Shown piece by piece: positions 31,145 through 39,113 of a stretch of DNA of 52,610 nucleotides. The stretch comes from DASUBN01 sp036500225 (lineage in GTDB: Bacteria > Pseudomonadota > Gammaproteobacteria > Natronospirales > REEB76), in the NCBI GenBank assembly GCA_036500225.1, contig DASYCJ010000030.1, forward strand, positions 1 to 52,610, given 5' to 3'. Within the stretch, counting starts at the first letter, position 1; each line of letters opens with the position of its first letter. The notes under the pieces were generated by a model, which searched no databases, was not told where the DNA came from, and saw only the letters and a program-made list of their open reading frames with translations. Position numbers and translations under genes: made by a program.

Positions 31145-32070
31145 GACGCGTAGTGATGCTTTGCCTGTTGGGTCTCGCCGGTGCGGCGGTAGCGGACACC
31201 CTGCCTGAGCCGCAGATATTCGCGCCAGGTGAGATCTCCGCCTCTCCCAGCGAGGATTGCTTCAGCATGACCCCGGATGGGGACACGGCGGTGTTCGACA
31301 TCAGCAACGGCTCCAGCTCCGCCATCGTGATCTCCCACAAGTCGAAGGGTCATTGGTCCAAGCCCGAGATCGCACCTTTCTCGGGCCAGTGGTATGACCA
31401 CGACCCCGCGGTATCGCCGGACGGCAAGTTCATCGTGTTCCCCTCCAGTCGTCCGCCCAAGGCTGGCGACAAGCCAGTGGGTGGCTTGTGGCGGGTGGAC
31501 CGCAAAGGTAAGGGTTGGGGTGAGCCGGTGCGGCTGCCGGATTCCGTGAACGTGAGCCCGCGCATCTATGCGCCGACCATCACCGCCGACGGCAGCATCT
31601 ATTTCATCCGCCCGGATGACGACGGCATCCTGCACATCTTCCGTTCCCAGTACAAAGACGGCACTTACCAGCCGGCAGTGCGGCAGATGCTGGGCGACGC
31701 AAGCACCCATCAGAAAGACCCCGCCATCGCGCCGGACGAATCCTTCGTGGTGTTCGATACGGATGCGGGCAGCACCAAAGACGTGGATCGCTTAGTCATT
31801 GCCTTCAGGGAAGGCGATCATTGGGGCGTGCCCATGGACCTGGGCGACGTGATGAACGCCAATAACAACCCCTGGGGTGCCCACGTGAGCGCTGACGGCA
31901 AGACGCTGTATTTCAACAGCGATCGCGCCATCAAGGTGGTGTATCCGCGCAGCCATGAGCAGGCAGCCAAGGACTTCGAACGCCTCATGAGCTGGGATGA
32001 TGGCGAGAGCAACATCTGGTCCGTGCCCCTCGCGCCCTATATCGCGGCCCATGCGGCCACCAAGGGCTGA
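31141..32070 (+). CDS. Periplasmic PD40 beta-propeller protein, copy 2
   Basis: A 309-residue paralog of the preceding protein, also with a signal peptide (about 1-18). Blades include F-S-M-T-P-D-G-D-T-A-V-F, V-S-P-D-G-K-F-I-V-F-P-S-S-R-P and V-S-A-D-G-K-T-L-Y-F. Both copies share the run Q-I/V-F-A-P-G near the mature N-terminus and the phrase K-G-K-x-W-G-E-P. They arose by tandem duplication and are translationally coupled, so they may act as a pair in the periplasm. Confidence 0.8.
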   Translation: MRRVVMLCLLGLAGAAVADTLPEPQIFAPGEISASPSEDCFSMTPDGDTAVFDISNGSSSAIVISHKSKGHWSKPEIAPFSGQWYDHDPAVSPDGKFIVFPSSRPPKAGDKPVGGLWRVDRKGKGWGEPVRLPDSVNVSPRIYAPTITADGSIYFIRPDDDGILHIFRSQYKDGTYQPAVRQMLGDASTHQKDPAIAPDESFVVFDTDAGSTKDVDRLVIAFREGDHWGVPMDLGDVMNANNNPWGAHVSADGKTLYFNSDRAIKVVYPRSHEQAAKDFERLMSWDDGESNIWSVPLAPYIAAHAATKG

Positions 32071-32138
32071 CGTGAACTGAGTCTCCCTTCCGGCAGGCTT
32101 GGGTACCTATACTCAGTGACCTGCCGGGAGGGATGCCA

Positions 32139-33185
32139 ATGCGTGATCGTCTCGCCGTACTGACTTTTCTATCGTTGCTGCCGCTCGCGGCCATGTCCGC
32201 CACCCAAGTCGCGCCCGTGGCAGCTGCGAAGCCGGCGCCGCCAGCAGCCGTAAAGAGCCCTCTGGGCTGCAAACTCATCAAGGCTTCGGCCTATGCCTAC
32301 GACATCGGCAAGACCGGGCCCATCACCGATACCACGCTCCCTGCCTTATTGGGTGAGCAGGGTGAGGGCTACGGCGTGGCGAGCGCCGCGACGGACACCC
32401 AGGATGGCAACCGAGATGCGGGCTACGTGTGGCACTCCGGCGATGAACTTATCGTCGCCTTCCGTGGCACCCTGCCTTACAGCACCGGTGACCAACAGAC
32501 ATCCCAGGAGATGCTCTCCATCGAGGACTGGTTAAACGATGCCAATGCGCGGCCTGCGGCGGATCCGGACTTAGGGTCGGTGCACGGCGGCTTCGAGGCG
32601 GCCTTACAGAGCGTCTGGCCGGCACTCATGCAGCAGATTAAGACGTGGCAAGCAGCGGGCAAGCTTGGGCCCAACCCGAAGGTGTACGTGACCGGCCACA
32701 GCAAGGGTGGGGCGCTGGCCATGCTCGCGGCGGTGAAGCTCAAGGCGGCCAAGCTGCCGGTGACGGAGGTGGATACCTTCGGTGCGCCGCGGGTGGGCGG
32801 CACGGACTTCGCGGCCAAGTACGCCGGCATCACCGGCATCCGCTATGAGACCACCCAGGACCTGGTGCCCCATGTACCCCTCAACGCCCTGGAATTGAGC
32901 TTGGCGCCCTTGCTGCGCCGCGTCATCGATATCCAGGGTTCGCCCTCCGGCGACTTCATATCCGTGGGCAAGCTCAAGTATATCGATGCAGACGGCGGCA
33001 TCCAGACCCCGACGGATGCGGCGGCAGAGGATGATCTTGAGAAGGCCAGGCTGGAAGAGTTCGCGCCGCTGATCTTCAGCTCACCGCAGGACATCTCCGA
33101 CACCTTGATCGGTGCTCACAGCATCGGCGACATGAGCGCCACGGACGACAGCCGGTACTATCAAGCGGTCTGTGGAAAACCTTAG
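32139..33185 (+). CDS. Secreted class 3 lipase-like hydrolase
   Basis: A 348-residue alpha/beta hydrolase with a signal peptide (hydrophobic core about 6-20) followed by a proline/alanine linker. The nucleophile elbow is G-H-S-K-G-G, and I-V-A-F-R-G-T upstream matches the oxyanion strand of lipase_3 proteins. Asp and His candidates follow (V-D-T-F-G-A-P and a later G-A-H-S). Substrate could be a triglyceride or phospholipid. ATG 32139 is preferred over ATG 32133 because GGGAGGG then has normal spacing. Confidence 0.82.
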   Translation: MRDRLAVLTFLSLLPLAAMSATQVAPVAAAKPAPPAAVKSPLGCKLIKASAYAYDIGKTGPITDTTLPALLGEQGEGYGVASAATDTQDGNRDAGYVWHSGDELIVAFRGTLPYSTGDQQTSQEMLSIEDWLNDANARPAADPDLGSVHGGFEAALQSVWPALMQQIKTWQAAGKLGPNPKVYVTGHSKGGALAMLAAVKLKAAKLPVTEVDTFGAPRVGGTDFAAKYAGITGIRYETTQDLVPHVPLNALELSLAPLLRRVIDIQGSPSGDFISVGKLKYIDADGGIQTPTDAAAEDDLEKARLEEFAPLIFSSPQDISDTLIGAHSIGDMSATDDSRYYQAVCGKP

Positions 33186-33270
33186 ATAGACTGGCTGGCC
33201 CTCGCCATCCCGTCGCGCAGGAATTTTCCCATCATCTGACGGTTCCATCAGTATGGCCGCAGGAGATGTA

Positions 33271-33948
33271 ATGTCAGCCGTCACGGATTGGTTCAAGACG
33301 CGCCACCTGCCCGATTCGCGCATCTTCAGCGCTGGCGAGTTCCTGCTGGGAGCGGCGATCGTCATCGGCCACAACGTGTTCCGCGTGCTGCCGAACGAAG
33401 TCCCCATCCTGTTCGTGCTCGGTATCGTCTCGCTGCGGGTCCGCAGTGGCGGTTGGGATGCCTTGGGGTTCCGGCGGCCCAAGTCCTGGTGGGTGTTGAT
33501 CGCCATCGCGGTCGGTGCTGCGGTCCTGCGGCTGCTATCGGGTGAGCTGGTGGAGGCGGTGGGAGCCAGTCTCTGGACTGCGCCCGTCAAGGCACCCAGT
33601 GGTTTCAACCAGATCGCCGGGCATCCCGTGGTATTGCTCAAATGGCTCGGCATCGTATGGACCTTCGCGGCCTTCGGTGAGGAACTCTCCTACCGCGGGT
33701 ATCTGGTGACCCGGGCAGCAGACCTGGGTGGGCGATCTACCCTGGCCTATTGGCTGGCGATCGTGGCGACCGCCGTGCTGTTCGGCTACGGCCACTACTA
33801 CAAGGGACCGGTGGGAGTGGTGGATTCCGGGATCGCGGGGCTCATCCTCGGCGCCGCTTACATGCTGGCGGGCCGTAACCTATGGGTCTGCGTGCTGGCC
33901 CATGGGCTCATCGACAGCGTCGGGCTCGCATTCGCCTATACGAGTTGA
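33271..33948 (+). CDS. CPBP family intramembrane glutamic-type protease, copy 1
   Basis: A 225-residue membrane protein with the Abi/CPBP motif set: E-E-L-S-Y-R-G-Y-L (paired glutamates and Arg), F-G-Y-G-H, and L-A-H-G-L-I-D-S. These residues form the active site of Rce1-like proteases within the bilayer. Six or more helices are visible. ATG 33271 with GCAGGAG upstream is preferred to ATG 33253. Roles of bacterial members range from bacteriocin self-immunity to membrane protein processing. A second CPBP gene lies at 44929. Confidence 0.85.
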   Translation: MSAVTDWFKTRHLPDSRIFSAGEFLLGAAIVIGHNVFRVLPNEVPILFVLGIVSLRVRSGGWDALGFRRPKSWWVLIAIAVGAAVLRLLSGELVEAVGASLWTAPVKAPSGFNQIAGHPVVLLKWLGIVWTFAAFGEELSYRGYLVTRAADLGGRSTLAYWLAIVATAVLFGYGHYYKGPVGVVDSGIAGLILGAAYMLAGRNLWVCVLAHGLIDSVGLAFAYTS

Positions 33949-33970
33949 GCCTGCGAGGCTCAGGGTCTGC

Positions 33971-34630
33971 TCAACGCGTGATCTTCTCCACCTTGTCTTC
34001 CCCTGCGATCAGCAGCACATCCGCAGGGCGTCTCGCGAATATCCCGGTGCAGACCACGCCCGCGATGCCATCTATCTCGGCTTCCAGCTTGGGCGGGTCC
34101 AGGATCTTGAGGTTATGCACGTCCAGGATGTGGTTGCCGTTGTCGGTGACGAAGCCCTGGCGCCACTCGGGCTGTCCGCCCAGTTTCACCAGTTGTCTCG
34201 CCACGTAGCTCCGGGCCATGGGAATCACTTCCACGGGCAGGGGGAAGGCACCCAGCACGTCCTTGAGCTTGGAATCGTCGGCGATGCAGATGAAGCGTTT
34301 GGAGGCGGCTGCCACGATCTTCTCGCGGGTGAGCGCGCCGCCGCCGCCCTTGATGAGCTGCAGGTGGCGGTTGGCCTCGTCGGCCCCATCCACGTACACG
34401 GAGATGTCGCCGGCGCTGTTGAGGTCCAGCACCGGAATGGCGAGCTTCTTCAGGCGCTGGGAACTGGCTTCGGAGCTGGAGACGGCGCCTTCTATGCGCC
34501 CCTTGATGGGCCCCAAGGCATCGATGAAGTGGTTGACGGTGGAGCCGGTGCCGACGCCGACGATGCGGGCATCATCCAGGTAGGCGAGGGCGGCTTCAGC
34601 GGCTTTCTTCTTGCGGTCTTCGGCGCTCAT
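33971..34630 (-). CDS. rpiA: Ribose-5-phosphate isomerase A
   Basis: A 219-residue enzyme interconverting ribose 5-phosphate and ribulose 5-phosphate. Family motifs are G-V-G-T-G-S-T-V-N-H-F near the start, Y-V-D-G-A-D-E, K-G-G-G-G-A-L-T-R-E-K, and V-T-D-N-G-N-H-I-L-D. ATG 34630 (M-S-A-E-D-R-K-K-K) is chosen; a longer frame would translate through the palindromic element. That element ends 14 bases before the ATG, and no clear Shine-Dalgarno is visible, so expression signals here are unusual. Confidence 0.95.
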   Translation of the reverse strand: MSAEDRKKKAAEAALAYLDDARIVGVGTGSTVNHFIDALGPIKGRIEGAVSSSEASSQRLKKLAIPVLDLNSAGDISVYVDGADEANRHLQLIKGGGGALTREKIVAAASKRFICIADDSKLKDVLGAFPLPVEVIPMARSYVARQLVKLGGQPEWRQGFVTDNGNHILDVHNLKILDPPKLEAEIDGIAGVVCTGIFARRPADVLLIAGEDKVEKITR

Positions 34631-34644
34631 GGACCGGTAGCGTA

Positions 34645-34771
34645 CCTGAAACGATGGATTTTGACCTAGGGCTAGGCGCCGAGGGTCGAGATCGCGGAGC
34701 ATACAAACAGTATGTGAGCAGGGCGAGACCCCGAAGGCAACGACGCCCTGGGGCAAAAGACGCGTTTCAGG
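34645..34771 (-). repeat. Palindromic intergenic element, copy B (in the rpiA leader)
   Basis: Read on the minus strand it starts CCTGAAACG (34771-34763) and ends CGTTTCAGG (34653-34645), a perfect 9-base-pair terminal stem. The inner stem TTTTG/CAAAA and the flanking CGTC and TCCAT bulges match copy A. The internal hairpin is CATAC-loop of 5-GTATG (34700-34714) and the shared octamer GCCTAGCC is at 34670-34677. It fills nearly the whole gap between the H1-like gene terminator and rpiA. Confidence 0.75.
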
Positions 34772-34781
34772 CGGGCAAAAA

Positions 34782-34807
34782 AATAGGCCCACCGGAGTGG
34801 GCCTATT
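34782..34807 (-). terminator. Intrinsic terminator of the H1-like gene
   Basis: Perfect 11-base-pair stem AATAGGCCCAC/GTGGGCCTATT with a 4-base loop. On the minus strand a run of seven Ts overlaps and follows the stem (34783-34777). It isolates the H1-like gene from rpiA. Confidence 0.92.
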
Positions 34808-34832
34808 CTTTGTAATTAGCCTTTCGGGCTAC

Positions 34833-35015
34833 TTACATAGGCATCATTGCTGCCTTTCTCTTAGAGCGGCGCTTTTTGCCCGCCTTCTTCTTCTTCTTGC
34901 GGCCGCCGGCCTTCTTCTTGGTGCGGCGCTTTTTGCCGCCGGCCTTCTTGGTGGCCTTCTTCTTGCGTTTGGCAGCAACCTTAACCTTGGTCTTCGCTTT
35001 TGCTTTCTTAGCCAT
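34833..35015 (-). CDS. Histone H1-like lysine-rich small protein
   Basis: A 60-residue protein of which 33 residues are Lys or Arg, composed of A-K-K and K-K-A-G-K/G-R repeats, ending A-A-M-M-P-M. It resembles bacterial histone H1-like or AlgP-type tails, which bind DNA without a fixed fold. GGGAGG lies before the ATG and a strong terminator follows, so it is monocistronic. The same design, only shorter, is seen at 25514-25582. A role in nucleoid structure is likely but unproven. Confidence 0.8.
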   Translation of the reverse strand: MAKKAKAKTKVKVAAKRKKKATKKAGGKKRRTKKKAGGRKKKKKAGKKRRSKRKAAMMPM

Positions 35016-35192
35016 GATATTGATCCTCCCGGTTTAGATAGATATATATCTGTCTGAACACGCCCTGAAGTATATACAAGAAAAAATAAATTTCCAGTTT
35101 CAAGCAGTCTTTCTTGACGGTTCGACATGCGTGTGCATCTCGCACCGCAAGCGCAAGACGCATCTCTCAATGCGCATGCAGCGCACGCTCGA

Positions 35193-35660
35193 TCACTTCA
35201 CGTGCGCCAACTTGAGGATGGCTTCCCATTCCTTCGCCGTCACTGGTGTGATGGAGAGACGGTTGCCGCGGCGCAGTGTCTGCAGCGTCTTCAGCGCCGG
35301 AGAATCCCGCAATTCCTGCAGTAAAACCGGGTGTTTGAATGTTTCCTTGAGCGTGACGTCCACGGCGAACCAGCGCGGTTCAGCGTGCGTCGCCTTGGCA
35401 TCGTAGTACTCATCCTTGGGGTCGAACTGGGTGGTATCCGGGTGCGCGGCGCTCGTCACCTCCATCACGCCGTACACTCCTGGTTCAGGGCAACTGGAGT
35501 GGTAGAAGAACGCCAAATCTTTTTTTTGAAAATCGTCCCGTAAGAGGTTCCTGACTTGGTAATTGCGCACTCCTGACCAACTCGCGGTGCGCTTCGGCGA
35601 CTCCGCGAGGTGCGTGATGCCGAACACATCCGGTTCCGATTTCATCAGCCAGTGGTTCAT
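35193..35660 (-). CDS. EVE domain protein
   Basis: A 155-residue single EVE domain of the PUA-like fold: W-L-M-K-S-E-P at the start, W-S-G-V-R-N-Y-Q-V-R-N, F-F-Y-H-S-S and G-V-Y-G-V-M-E-V. EVE domains are thought to read modified bases in RNA or DNA. The pocket tryptophan and the N-Y-Q-A/V-R-N loop are present. It follows ygfA by nine bases on the same strand, so it is likely transcribed with 6S RNA and ygfA. Confidence 0.92.
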   Translation of the reverse strand: MNHWLMKSEPDVFGITHLAESPKRTASWSGVRNYQVRNLLRDDFQKKDLAFFYHSSCPEPGVYGVMEVTSAAHPDTTQFDPKDEYYDAKATHAEPRWFAVDVTLKETFKHPVLLQELRDSPALKTLQTLRRGNRLSITPVTAKEWEAILKLAHVK

Positions 35661-35669
35661 GTGTGCCTG

Positions 35670-36266
35670 CTATGCGCTATTCGATGCGGATGGACGAGGG
35701 TAAAAGTGTTGCTCTGTCGCAACGGCTGCCAGCGGCACATCCCATGATTCGGCATGGAGTGCGGGCAGCTTCTGCAGTTCGTAGGCATAGCCGACGAGCA
35801 GCGGACGCGGTTCCTGCATGTGCCTGAGGAAGCCGAAGGTGCGGTCGTAGAAGCCTGCGCCCATGCCGAGGCGGTTGCCCTGCAAGTCGAAACCCACGAT
35901 GGGCGTCACCACGAGGTCCATGTCCTTGGCCATGCGGCCGCCCTCGGGGAACTTCGGTTCCGGGATGCCGAAGCGGTTAGGGACCAGCGGCGTGTCGATG
36001 TTGTAGGGGCGGAAGGACATGGCGCCTTCCATGGGCGGCAGCACCGGCAGATACAGCTCACGCTCGTCGGTGCGGCAACGCATGATCAGCGGTGTCGGAT
36101 CCAGCTCGCCATCCATGGCCATGTACACCGCGATGCGGCGCGCATTCCGGTAGGCCTCGCTGGCGCAAAGCTTCATGGCCGCGGAGATGGCGGCCTGCAG
36201 GCGGACTTCGAAGCTGAGGGCGCGGCGTGACGCGCGCAGCTGCTGGCGGAGCGCGTCGCGCGTCAT
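35670..36266 (-). CDS. ygfA: 5-formyltetrahydrofolate cyclo-ligase
   Basis: A 198-residue enzyme converting 5-formyl-THF to 5,10-methenyl-THF with ATP. It shows R-R-A-L near the start, G-R-M-A-K-D-M-D-L-V-V-T-P-I-V-G-F-D, and the ATP loop R-L-G-M-G-A-G-F-Y-D-R. The ATG at 36266 (M-T-R-D-A-L-R-Q) is chosen because the region upstream belongs to 6S RNA. The ssrS-ygfA arrangement is conserved across gammaproteobacteria, where both are co-transcribed. Confidence 0.93.
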   Translation of the reverse strand: MTRDALRQQLRASRRALSFEVRLQAAISAAMKLCASEAYRNARRIAVYMAMDGELDPTPLIMRCRTDERELYLPVLPPMEGAMSFRPYNIDTPLVPNRFGIPEPKFPEGGRMAKDMDLVVTPIVGFDLQGNRLGMGAGFYDRTFGFLRHMQEPRPLLVGYAYELQKLPALHAESWDVPLAAVATEQHFYPRPSASNSA

Positions 36267-36289
36267 GCCGGCAGCGGGGGGGATAAGGG

Positions 36290-36473
36290 GCACCTTCCGC
36301 ATGTGCCGTCGAAGGCCATTCCCTTGAACCAGAGGTTCAAGTGGGACGAGTTGGGGCACTTTAGGCTTTCCACTACGAGGTGGACATGCACACCGTTACC
36401 GCCAAACCATGTCCCGGGGTGATGAATTAGGCTCAAGGGGTTACCCGGCCTTATATCGAACACCGCAGAAGGT
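36290..36473 (-). ncRNA. ssrS: 6S RNA
   Basis: About 184 bases between zapA and ygfA. The terminal stem pairs ACCTTC-GC at the 5' end with GC-GAAGGT at the 3' end. An apical hairpin CTTGAACC-AGA-GGTTCAAG (36323-36341) matches the signature 6S arm, and the segment reading CCTTGAGCC on the RNA strand matches the opposite side. 6S RNA mimics an open promoter and binds sigma-70 RNA polymerase in stationary phase. Exact ends are estimated from pairing. Confidence 0.9.
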
Positions 36474-36589
36474 ACCGGCATTAACCATGCTCCCTATCGG
36501 GACTGGATTCAAGCTTGACAGGTCGTCCCCTGAAGACGGCTGCCAACAGCCCCAAAGCCTGTTAAAAGCGCCGCGGACGCAGCAGCTAT

Positions 36590-36892
36590 TTAGTGATGAG
36601 CACCGAGGGCGCCAGCGAGGGCGTCGTTGAGGATCCTCACGCGGCCCAATAACCGTTCGTCGGCGCGCAGGTTCGAGCTCTTGCCCTGCAGCATCTCGTG
36701 GCAGAGGTTCAGCGCCGCCATGACCGCGATGCGGTCCACGCCGACCACTTTGCCGCTGTCCCGGATCTCTTTCATCTTGCGGTTCAGGAGGTCGGCAGAC
36801 TCGATCAAGGCTTCCCGTTCGTCCTCGGGGCAGGCGACCGAGTACTCCTTGTCCAGGAGCTTCACGGTGACTCGCTGCAGTTCCTCGCTCAT
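36590..36892 (-). CDS. zapA: Cell division protein ZapA
   Basis: A 100-residue protein with the ZapA pattern: V-T-V-K-L-L-D-K-E-Y-S-V-A-C-P-E-D-E, then D-L-L-N-R-K-M and D-R-I-A-V-M-A-A-L-N-L-C-H-E, followed by a C-terminal helix. ZapA crosslinks FtsZ filaments at the division site. The ATG at 36892 overlaps the stop of the upstream coiled-coil gene (ATGA). Its neighbour order with ssrS and ygfA is the conserved one. Confidence 0.94.
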   Translation of the reverse strand: MSEELQRVTVKLLDKEYSVACPEDEREALIESADLLNRKMKEIRDSGKVVGVDRIAVMAALNLCHEMLQGKSSNLRADERLLGRVRILNDALAGALGAHH

Positions 36893-37122
36893 GCGCTCTC
36901 CTCCAGGGATTTCAGGCGGGAGATCATGGCTTCCACCCGGCCGCGCACCTCGTCGTTCTTGGCGAGGAGGTTGGCGCGTTCGGTGGTAAGGGATTCGAGG
37001 CGCTCGCGCAGCGAGTGGTTCTCGCCATCGAGCTTGCCCATCTTGGCGACCAGTTCCTGGACTCGGGCTTCGAGTCGCTTCAGTTCCTGGTCGAGGAGGG
37101 CACGGGCTTTTTCGCTGCTCAT
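36889..37122 (-). CDS. ZapB-like coiled-coil protein (TIGR02449 type)
   Basis: A 77-residue protein predicted to be one continuous coiled coil from about residue 8 to 75, with heptad-like Leu spacing (L-E-A-R-V-Q-E-L-V-A-K-M and E-N-H-S-L-R-E-R-L). It is the same size class as ZapB and is translated with zapA through an ATGA overlap. A role alongside ZapA in division is inferred from position and shape. Confidence 0.82.
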   Translation of the reverse strand: MSSEKARALLDQELKRLEARVQELVAKMGKLDGENHSLRERLESLTTERANLLAKNDEVRGRVEAMISRLKSLEESA

Positions 37123-37230
37123 GGGCGGCGAATATAGGCAGAAGCAGTTTGCTGGTCAATGCATGACGGGTGGGACGCGTCCGACGTGGGGTGTAGGATA
37201 TGGGCTCGTCACATCCCCGCATCCGAGCGC

Positions 37231-37794
37231 ATGCCTGCCAACGTATTCCAAGACCTCGACGAGACCTTAAGACGCGCCGGCGCCGCCTGCGACGCCGCCG
37301 AATCCCATGGCACCCTGTGCGGCGCGCTCTGCGCGGGCCTCACCGACGACGCACCCTGGATCGCCCACATCCTGGATCAGGCCAGCGGCAGCCAAGAGGC
37401 GCAGCAGGCCTGCCGGCGCATGCTGGCTTCGCTGCGGGACAAGACCCATGGGCTCTTGGCGGGCGGTTCCCTGGAGTTCGCGCCGGTGCTGCCGGACGAT
37501 GAGACTGGTCTCGCGGACCGCACCGATGCCCTGGGCGAGTGGTGCCAGGGTTTCCTGTTCGGTATGGGTCTTGCCGGCCAGCGTCTGAAGCCAGATGAGC
37601 TCAGCGAGGAGACCAACGAAGTGCTGAGGGACCTGGGGCAGATCGCCCAGGCCGGTTTCGAGGGCGAAGACAGCGACGACGACGAGACCGCCTACATCGA
37701 GATCGTGGAGTACGTGCGGGTCGGGGTCCAGTTGCTCTATGAAGAGCTCCAGGCGCCCGCCGAGATCGCGCCCCCCTCAGATACTCTGCACTGA
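37231..37794 (+). CDS. ygfB: UPF0149 family protein (YgfB-like)
   Basis: A 187-residue helical protein with the UPF0149 marks: A-A-E-S-H-G-T-L-C-G-A-L-C-A-G near the start, W-C-Q-G-F-L-F-G-M-G-L, and a C-terminal E-Y-V-R-V-G-V-Q-L-L. The ATG at 37231 is chosen because it gives the family start. It is one base upstream of pepP, as in E. coli, and divergent from zapA. Biochemical function is not firmly known, though in Pseudomonas a homolog modulates a regulator. Confidence 0.9.
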   Translation: MPANVFQDLDETLRRAGAACDAAESHGTLCGALCAGLTDDAPWIAHILDQASGSQEAQQACRRMLASLRDKTHGLLAGGSLEFAPVLPDDETGLADRTDALGEWCQGFLFGMGLAGQRLKPDELSEETNEVLRDLGQIAQAGFEGEDSDDDETAYIEIVEYVRVGVQLLYEELQAPAEIAPPSDTLH

Positions 37795-37795
37795 T

Positions 37796-39109
37796 ATGCA
37801 ACAGATCGAATTCGCCCGCCGCCGTAAAGAGCTGATGCGCATGATGGGGCCCGGTGCCATCGCCATCATCCCCGGCGCCCGGGAGAAGATCCGCAACCGC
37901 GACAGCCATTACCCCTTCCGCCAGGACAGCGATTTCCACTATCTCACGGGCTTCCCGGAACCCGATGCCGTTGCGGTCTTGGTGCCGGGCCGCAAGCAAG
38001 CCGAATACATCCTGTTCTGCCGCGACCGGGACCCGGTGATGGAGACCTGGAACGGCCGGCGCGCCGGCCCCGAGGGCGCCACCCGTGAGTACGGCGCGGA
38101 CGATGCGTTCCCGGTGGGCGATATGGATGAGATCCTGCCGCACCTCATGGAGAACTGCGACCGGGTGTTCTACACCATGGGCGCCTCCCCTGAGTTCGAT
38201 AAGCACGTGATCGCCTGGGTGAACCAGTTGAAGGCCCAGACCCGCCACGGCATCCATCCGCCCCAGGAGTTCGTGGCGCTGGATCACCTGCTGCATGACA
38301 TGCGGCTGTACAAAAGCAAGGTGGAAGCAGAAGCCATGCGCGCCGCCGGCGCCGTATCGGTGCTGGCGCACCAACGCGCCATGCGCGTCTGCCGCCCGGG
38401 CATGAATGAAGGCGCACTGGAAGCGGAGTTCATCCACGAGTTCCGCAGTCATGGCGGTACCCACGCCTACAACCCCATCGTGGGCGGCGGCGAGAACGGC
38501 TGCATCCTGCACTACAACGAGAACAACCAGCCGCTGAAAGACGGCGAGCTGGTGCTCATCGACGCTGCCTGTGAACTCTACTGCTACGCCTCGGACATCA
38601 CCCGCACCTTCCCGGTGAACGGCCGCTTCTCACCGGAACAGCGCGCGCTCTATGACGTGGTGCTGAAGTCCCAGCTCGCGGCCATCGATAAGGCACGCCC
38701 CGGCAACCATTGGAACGCGCCCCATGAAGAAGCGGTGAAGGTGTTGACTGCGGGCCTGGTGAAACTGGGCCTGCTCAAGGGTCCTGTAACCAAGCTCATC
38801 AAGGATGAGGCCTACAAGGCTTACTACATGCACCGCACTGGCCACTGGCTGGGGCTGGATGTGCACGATGTGGGCGACTACAAGGTGGGCGAGGAATGGC
38901 GCGAGCTGGAGCCCGGCATGGTGCTCACGGTGGAACCAGGCCTCTACATCGCGCCGGGTTCCAAGGCGCCCAAGCGTTTCCAGGGCATCGGCATCCGCAT
39001 CGAGGATGATGTGCTGGTCACCAAAGGCGAGCCGGACGTGCTCACAGGTGGACTGATCAAAGACGCGGACGAGATCGAGGCTTACATGCAGCAGTCACAA
39101 GCTGCATAG
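37796..39109 (+). CDS. pepP: Xaa-Pro aminopeptidase P
   Basis: A 437-residue metallopeptidase removing N-terminal residues next to proline. The N-terminal creatinase-like domain has R-Q-D-S-D-F-H-Y-L-T-G. The metal-binding set is complete: Asp in L-I-D-A-A, Asp in S-D-I-T-R-T, His in R-T-G-H-W-L-G-L-D-V-H-D, Glu in T-V-E-P-G and Glu in R-I-E-D-D. It begins one base after the ygfB-like stop and is followed by ubiH. Confidence 0.96.
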   Translation: MQQIEFARRRKELMRMMGPGAIAIIPGAREKIRNRDSHYPFRQDSDFHYLTGFPEPDAVAVLVPGRKQAEYILFCRDRDPVMETWNGRRAGPEGATREYGADDAFPVGDMDEILPHLMENCDRVFYTMGASPEFDKHVIAWVNQLKAQTRHGIHPPQEFVALDHLLHDMRLYKSKVEAEAMRAAGAVSVLAHQRAMRVCRPGMNEGALEAEFIHEFRSHGGTHAYNPIVGGGENGCILHYNENNQPLKDGELVLIDAACELYCYASDITRTFPVNGRFSPEQRALYDVVLKSQLAAIDKARPGNHWNAPHEEAVKVLTAGLVKLGLLKGPVTKLIKDEAYKAYYMHRTGHWLGLDVHDVGDYKVGEEWRELEPGMVLTVEPGLYIAPGSKAPKRFQGIGIRIEDDVLVTKGEPDVLTGGLIKDADEIEAYMQQSQAA

Positions 39110-39113
39110 GCCC

